DNA of 64,000 bases from the NCBI GenBank assembly GCA_963678705.1, contig OY783218.1, positions 7,760,152 through 7,824,151 on the forward strand, given 5' to 3'. The position numbers and the translations under genes are program-made. Positions 56,746 through 64,000 of this stretch are shown here, piece after piece. Numbering within the stretch: the first letter of the stretch is position 1; the number at the start of each line of letters is the position of its first letter. The notes below the pieces were generated by a model, which was not told the DNA's origin, ran no database searches, and saw nothing but the letters and a program-made list of their open reading frames with translations. This stretch comes from Panorpa germanica. Its lineage: Eukaryota; Arthropoda; Insecta; Mecoptera; Panorpidae.

Positions 56746-57421
56746 TTATATAATCTTGCATAAATATTTACTAATCTCAGAAAATGTAAATTTATGGCGA
56801 TAGGTAATTTTTATTACGTTATTTTTGAAAAGATAATGTTTGTTACCCGTATACAGTGGTGCAGAAGTAATGGCCCGGTTTTGAGGACGTACAAAATAAA
56901 ACTAATTAACTTAGATTCTTAGTATATAATCCCATTTTCTCATTAGGTGTTGAATACCATATCAGGAAGATGGCGGCCTCAGCAGCAATCCACTGACTAT
57001 TCCTGAAGTTTTGGACTGCTTTTCTGCACATTTAAGTAGTGTGATGGTTGTTTCCTCGATTATTCGGGTATGAACCCCTACTAAAGAAGTTTGGAAACTT
57101 TCTCCTTCATGTAACCTAACAGAAAAAAGTCGCAATCGATTATTTTTGTCAATTTGGCCATAAAAATTCGAGCTGCGTGTTCTAGCCGCTTCTTGTTGGA
57201 ACCACAAATTTTGAAGATTAGTTTAGTCATACAATTACTGCAATTGGGACTCAAAAAAGTTTTCCAGCATTGAAACATAATGTCCAGCCGCTACTGGTTA
57301 GTAATTATTATGGAAATAACATACAACATGAATTTCATGAATATGTAGGTTGCCATATATAAAACCGTATTCAAATGCGTTATCAGTAGCAAGGTTGAAA
57401 ATCGTTAATAATTACTTCAAC

Positions 57422-60400
57422 ATGATTAGCACAATTTGTTCAAAGTGTTATACCTTCAAGAAGAAATCAATTTTTCTTAAAGTATCGTCAATTTATTGTA
57501 AAAAGTAAGTGGTTTTAGTTTTTAATATATTTATAATTAGTGTAGCTTTAAGGGAAATGAAAAAGCTGACTAAATGGCCGAACTAGCTGCTTCCTGTGAT
57601 AACTATATTTCATATTTTATAAAATCAGATATGAAAGCAGAATTAGAAAAAAATGAAATGAAAAATTGGCAAGACAAGTGGGATAATTCTGATAAAGGAA
57701 GAGAATTTTATAAAATACAACCAATACTGAGACGTAAGCCATGGTTTGCCAAATTAACATGGTCAAGGAGATTAATAACAATGACCTCAAGACTAAGAAT
57801 GAATCATACTAGAGCTCCGAAACATCTAGCAAGAAACAAAATCATTCTAAACTCTAAATGCGAATGTGGTGAAGAGGAGGCAGATTCTGATCACATTCTG
57901 TAGCAATGTAAAAATACAGCAATGCAAGAAATGGACTCCAAAGGGCGGTGCTACAGACTTCGCAGACGCTTCCTGTTAACACCCCCTTTTTGATTGAGAA
58001 ACCGAAATTTATAACTGCAGTAGCCATAAATAGATCATTCTTGTTGTCTGGATATAACGTATAAGAAGAAGCAGAATAATATTAGGGCGATAAAAGGCTA
58101 CGTGCCTAGGAAGCCCGACAAACTATATTAAAAAAAAAAAAATTAGTGTATCTTACTTAAGGAATCAGTAAAACGCTAATCTGCGCAATTTATCTTAAAA
58201 TCCTAAACGCAAGTCCCCCGCTCAAAGTAAAATATGGGTAGTACCTTAAAATCATGTAACATTTTACGTTAAATTTCAGCACTTCTGAAGAATATCTGTT
58301 TTACGATTACGAAAGTATTAAAATAAACCTTGCGCACGTTAAACAAATTAAATAAATTAGACCAGATTAGATTTTTTGAAATTAATTAATTTAACAACTA
58401 TTTCCAAAGCGGCATCCTATCACCGACGACATCCTACTGTGTTAGCAACTTACTAAGTTAATGATTTATATTTTCATAATCAATTTAACTTCGAATCCGA
58501 AGATACAGCAGATTACCCTCTGGTGTTAATACCGTTGCCCACTGTGTCGTCAAAAATATTATATATTACATAACATTTTTATGTTAGAAAAACATTTAAA
58601 ACACATAACTGATAAAAAAAATATTTTGATGCAGTTTCAGCTCTGTACCTCCGAATATATCGAAACTTGAAAAACGTTCTCCGAGCTATATCCACAAAGT
58701 AGGGCAGGAGCCGTTACTGTACCGCACTCTAGGGCAAGAACTTTCTCTGGCAGCAGAACGTTTTGGGAATCGCGACTGCCTTGTTTCCATGCATGAAGGG
58801 ATACGCTATACTTTTGCCGAAATCAATGAAAAGGTAAAACTCCTTTTAGAAATCACAGAATTCAAAATTCTTCTTCAAGAAAATTAGATTAATTGAAAGC
58901 AAAGTAGTTCGTTATTTGTTCCACCAAAAACAATCCTTTATCAGCACACGAAATACAGATTTTTTTATTGTTTTAAAATTACGAAAGTAGCGTCGCTAAA
59001 AGCATTGTAACTTGTAAACTAATGGTTGAAATGTCATGAAATTTTGACACATATCGTTTGAAAATTGGTACTATCTAAATATGTCACCTATATATCACCT
59101 TACAAACTTATTGAGTAATTTATAGTTTTAAAATTGAATTAATAGAGTAGGGTCGGTAGCGCGGGGGGCCGTTCTTAAGGTAATTTAAAACTACAGAGCG
59201 TGTTTTTAAATATTAGATGTGTCAAGCCAAATACTTCCATTAAATATTCAAGACACATATTTTAATTTAATAAAGTAATTAAAATTTGAAATGAAACTTT
59301 GCGATGGTACAACACTAATGTGGTGTACTTTTATAGAAATTATATGATTTGATTGCAATTAAAGGTAAATCAACTTGCTTCGGGATTCATCAGCCTTGGA
59401 TTAAAGAAAGGAGATCGACTTGGAATTTGGTCTCCAAATTACTCTTATTGGTACATATCTTATCTGGCAGCTGTACGCGCTGGACTTATCTTGGTGAGTG
59501 CGGCACATTTCTTAGCATCTTCCACATCTTAACTAATTTCTTATTCAGGTCGCCATCAATCCAGCTTACAAAGCAGACGAAATAACAGGATGCATCAACA
59601 AAGTCGGCATAAAAGCTATTATAGCACCTGGATCATTTAAGACACAAAACTTTTACAAAATACTGCATAAACTAGCACCGGAATTGTCTTCTAGTGAACC
59701 AGGATATCTAAAAACTAAGAAACTCCCTTCATTGTCTACCGTTATCATAGCTGCCGAACAATATTTACCGTAAAATATATTCCAAAAGATTGTCATAACA
59801 GCTTGTCATTCATTAAGTAAAAAATATTTATCTTCCAGGGGAGCTGTCAGATTTACCGATATCGCAACTCTTTCAGATGATGAATCCATGAATAAACTTA
59901 CCGACTTGCAGGAAGCAATAAGTCCTGATGACGGCAGTACTGTGTTATATTCTTCAGGAACAACTGGAGATCCTAAAGCGATACTTTTATCGCATTTTAG
60001 TTTGGTAAATAGCGCCCACGTTGGCAGCAGACGTTTAGGGTTTGCTGACAAACGCCACATTATTTGCGGTACTGTTCCTTTCTTCCACATCTTCGGAATT
60101 TTAGGAAGCATTTGTTATACACTGGTAAATGGAGCAACGTTAGTCTTACCTGCTCCACATTTTAATGCAACAGATGCTCTGTTAGCCATCAAGAAAGAAA
60201 AGTACTTATACTCATTTCATAATTTTCAAAACAAGTCTATATTTTGTTAGTAAATTCAATCTGCATTAGGTGCACGACTCTGTACGGGACCCCTACTATG
60301 TTCGTTAATATAATTGACAAGCAAAAGGATGAAGATATTCCTGTAACTACGCTGGAGAAAACATTTTGTGGGGGAGCACCATGCTCACCATATTTATTCA

Positions 60401-63400
60401 AGCAAATGAAAGATATCCTTCATGTTAAAACTGTCAATGTAAGTAAGAATTATCCTACTACGCATTGTATAAACAGCTTGTATACAAACAGCATATCAAT
60501 TGCAGTCCAGTTATGGAATGACCGAAACTTGTGGCACAATTTTCCAATCGCTTCCTGGAGAATCGATATCTGATGCTCTGAATACGGTTGGGTCAATTAT
60601 GGACCATACAGAAATGAAAGTCGTTGATCACGATGGAAATATAGTACCAACGGGAACCCCTGGAGAGCTGTGGTGCAGATCTTACAGCAATATGAAATGT
60701 TACTTCAATGATGACAAGAAAACTTCTGAAATACTTACACGTGAAGGATGGCTAAAAACCGGGTAAGAAATTTTTGAAACATATATTCCTCCGAAAATAT
60801 TTATAAGTGAATATTTTTAATTTTTACTGTCTATTATTATGTTATATTTCTCAGAAGGTAATAGCAATTTATAAATTACGACGCCTGGTCCGCATGCTTC
60901 TATAATTACACATACATAAATACACAACATTTTTAACAATCTTTAATCTAAAGAAACGCAGAAAATATTATTTTTAATAAAATTTCAAATATTACATTTT
61001 TATCAATTTTAACAAGAGTATTATAACCTTCTTACATCTAAAGAAATACAGAAAATTCTATTTTTTCTAAAATTGAAAATATTAAAATTTTATCAATTTT
61101 AACAATAGTATAACCTTCTTTTATGAAATATTAAGTGGAAAATTTATGATTTTTTAAAGTCTAAAACTGAACCTTTTCATAATTTTTAACAAGATTATAG
61201 TCTTCTTTCGTTGAAAAAATAACAGAAATTTTATGATTTTTTAAAATTTAAAACTGAATCTTTTCATCATTTTTAACAAGATTATAGTCTTCTTTCGATG
61301 AAAAAATAACAGAAAATTTATGATTTTTTAAAGTCTAAAACTGAACCTTTTCATCATTTTTAACAAGATTATAGTCTTCTTTCGATGAAAAAATAACAGA
61401 AATTTTATGATTTTTTAAAATTTAAAACTGAATCTTTTCATCATTTTTAACAAGAGTATAACCTTCTTTCGTTGAAAAAATACCAGAAAATTTATGATTT
61501 TTTAAAGTTTAAAACTGAATCTTTTCATCATTTTTAACAAGATTATAGTCTTCTTTCGATGAAAAAATAACAGAAAATTTATGATTTTTTAAAGTCTAAA
61601 ACTGAACCTTTTCATCATTTTTAACAAGATTATAGTCTTCTTTCGATGAAAAAATAACAGAAATTTTATGATTTTTTAAAATTTAAAACTGAATCTTTTC
61701 ATCATTTTTAACAAGATTATAGTCTTCTTTCGTTGAAAAAATAACAGAAATTTTATGATTTTTTAAAATTTAAAATTCAACTTTTTTATCATTTTTAACA
61801 AGAGTATAACCTTCTTTCGTTCAAAAAATAACAGAAAATTTATGATTTTTTAAAGTCTAAAACTGAACCTTTTCATCATTTTTAACAAGAGTATAACCTT
61901 CTTTCGTTGAAAAAATAACAGAAAATTTATGATTTTTTAAAGTTTAAAACTGAATCTTTTCATCATTTTTAACAAGATTATAGTCTTCTTTCGATGAAAA
62001 AATAACAGAAATTTTATGATTTTTTAAAATTTAAAACTGAATCTTTTCATCATTTTTAACAAGATTATAGTCTTCTTTCGTTGAAAAAATAACAGAAATT
62101 TTATGATTTTTTAAAATTTAAAATTCAACTTTTTTATCATTTTTAACAAGAGTATAACCTTCTTTCGATGAAAAAATAACAGAAAATTTATGATTTTTTA
62201 AAGTCTAAAACTGAACCTTTTCATCATTTTTAACAAGATTATAGTCTTCTTTCGATGAAAAAATAACAGAAATTTTATGATTTTTTAAAATTTAAAACTG
62301 AATCTTTTCATCATTTTTAACAAGATTATAGTCTTCTTTCGTTGAAAAAATAACAGATAATTTATGATTTTTTAAATTTTAAAATTGAATTTCTTCTTCA
62401 TTTTTAACAAGAGTATAACCTTCTTTCGTTGAAAAAATAACAGAAAAGTTATGATTTTTTAAAGTTTAAAACTGAATCTTTTCATCATTTTTAACAAGAT
62501 TATAGTCTTCTTTCGTTCAAAAAATAACAGAAAATTTATGATTTTTTAAAGTCTAAAACTGAACCTTTTCATCATTTTTAACAAGAGTATAACCTTCTTT
62601 CGTTGAAAAAATAACAGAAAATTTATGATTTTTTAAAGTCTAAAATTGAACCTTTTCATCATTTTTAACAAGATTATAGTCTTCTTTCGTTGAAAAAATA
62701 CCAGAAAATTAATGATTTTTTAAAGTTTAAAACTGAATCTTTTCCTCATTTTTAACAAGAGTATAACCTTCTTTCGTTGAAAAAATATCAGAAAATTTAT
62801 GATTTTTTAAAGTCTAAAACTGAATCTTTTCATCATTTTTAACAAGAGTATAACCTTCTTTCACCTCAAGAAATGCAGAAAATCTATTTTTATATATAAT
62901 AAATAATAATAATAATGTATAACCTACTTACATCTCAAGAAATGGAGAAAATCCTGTTTTTGCTAAAACTAAAAATATTAAATTTTTATCAATTTTAACA
63001 AGAGTATAACCTTCTTACATCTTAAGAAATGGAGAAAATCCTTTGTTTACTAAAATTAGAAATACAACATTTTTATCAAAGTTAACAAGTTAACCTTCTT
63101 ACTTCTCAAGAAATACAGAAAATATTGTTTTTTATAAATTAAATCTCGTGGTTAAATTAAGATCTCTTTCTATCCAGTGGTAATAACGTATAAAGCAACA
63201 TTGAATAAAGTTTAAAGCAAGCCTACTTATACAAAGTAAAAATGAAATTGAGCCTGGGTAATGTTAAATATCTTTTGACTACTTTTGTATTCTGACACTG
63301 CATATAGAAAATCATTAAAGTAATAAACGAAGGTTTGAAAAAGTTTGTATATATATTTGTATTGTGTAGTAACTTACTAAATTATGTATCCTATCCCTTG

Positions 63401-64000
63401 AAATCTATATTAATTTTTATTTAGACACCAATGAATTTTGTATAATTTATAATTTAGCAAATAGTTAAACCAAAAACTCGCCATCTATTAAATGGTAGGC
63501 AGAACAAGTGCAACTTATAAATTACAGCGCCTGTTTATCATGCTACTACATATACACACACGTAAATACAATAGCCTTATGAAATAGCAATGTGATATAT
63601 ATAATTAGATAAAGATGATAAATTGTTAACCGAAAGAAAGTTTCATTTTTCGATTTCGACAGAGACAAATTTATTTTGGAAGAAAACGGATACGGTAGAA
63701 TAGTTGGCCGTCTAAAAGATGTAATTATTCGAGGAGGTGAAAATATTTATCCAAAAGAAATTGAAGATCTCCTAAATACACATCCTGAAATTTTGGAAGC
63801 GCATGTAAGTAATAAGTTTAACATATTGTAAGTACAATTATCTTGATTTGGTTTTGATATTATAGGTTGTTGGTGTCTCGGATATCAAATACGGAGAAGA
63901 AGTGTGTGTCTTTGCTAGACTTCGCCAAAATGCGTTATTAAATTCTGAAAGTTTGAAGAAATTCTGTAAAGAAAAAATCTCCCATTTTAAAATCCCAAAG
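57422..64000 (+). CDS. ACSF2-like mitochondrial acyl-CoA synthetase, gene F (cut by right edge)
   Basis: Exons: 57422-57504, 58635-58833, 59365-59493, 59549-59769, 59839-60201, 60270-60438, 60506-60762, 63663-63804, 63866-64000 (continues). 566 codons are visible. The leader [20 protein letters not shown] is basic. Motifs: [35 protein letters not shown]; the C-terminal catalytic-lysine motif lies beyond the edge. Exon sizes and phases equal those of gene A, and the exon 4/5 join codes Pro-Gly as in A and B. Exon 2 has two in-frame acceptors six bases apart (58635 or 58641). Intron 1 holds a non-LTR copy; intron 7 (2.9 kb) is mostly minisatellite. Confidence 0.9.
57549..58140 (+). mobile_element. 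5'-truncated non-LTR retrotransposon, intron 1 of gene F
   Basis: Flanked by AATTAGTGTAGCTT and AATTAGTGTATCTT (57535-57548, 58141-58154; one mismatch). It begins in the ribonuclease H end and is closely similar to 50307-51140, including [14 protein letters not shown], with a stop at the following Trp codon. Ends in a pure A run. Confidence 0.9.
60950..62880. repeat. ~88-bp minisatellite, about 20 units, intron 7 of gene F
   Basis: Each unit carries GAAAAAATAACAGAAA, TTTATGATTTTTTAAA, AACTGAA(C/T)CTTTTCATC and ATTTTTAACAAGA followed by TTATAGTCTTCTTTCG or GTATAACCTTCTTTCG. Central units are nearly identical; edge units (60950-61150 and 62880-63130) are diverged. Variant types alternate in blocks. 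Confidence 0.93.

Noticed and set aside
60950-62880. CRISPR-like array
   Set aside because: Units are contiguous and similar throughout, without unique spacers, and lie in a eukaryotic intron.

Overview
The window is AT-rich animal DNA, almost certainly from an insect (order not resolved). The evidence is spliced genes with short AT-rich introns, a BEL/Pao LTR retrotransposon, TA-target and Harbinger-like MITEs, and many 5'-truncated non-LTR retrotransposon copies. There is no bacterial-style gene organisation.

Layout. (1) 1-3010: the 5' part of a BEL/Pao element on the minus strand (LTR, primer-binding site, long leader with tandem repeats, gag running off the left edge). (2) 3109-31843: five head-to-tail plus-strand genes (A-E) for mitochondrial acyl-CoA synthetases of the ACSF2 type. 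All have the same nine-exon structure, and every splice junction keeps the reading frame. (3) 32657-52730: a block of six minus-strand transcription units (G1-G6) of unrecognised function. Each has an inferred non-coding first exon, one intron ending directly at or near the start codon, and one coding exon. Five encode a protein that begins with a hydrophobic membrane segment and continues into a charged tail. Tails run from about 50 residues to an 1857-residue protein (G2) with about 28 copies of a 57-residue acidic repeat. (4) 52.8-57.4 kb: repeats, including a large inverted tandem-repeat structure. (5) 57422-64000: a sixth ACSF2-like gene (F), cut by the right edge, with a 1.9-kb minisatellite in intron 7.

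How the parts relate. The six synthetases fall into two groups by sequence and by the codon split at the exon 4/5 junction: A, B and F, versus C, D and E. This suggests an older array with a younger local expansion. The minus-strand block interrupts the array between E and F. Within that block a direct tandem duplication (42123-44192 and 44193-47080) carries G3 and G4. Their introns, 3' flanks and first exons are nearly identical, while their coding exons have diverged strongly. This is the most unusual signal in the window: a young family whose non-coding frame is conserved and whose protein tails change fast, as known for some insect effector or secretory gene families. Its function here is not known.

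At least nine copies of one ~0.6-kb terminal-inverted-repeat element are scattered through introns and intergenic DNA, and four 5'-truncated non-LTR copies still have recognisable target-site duplications.
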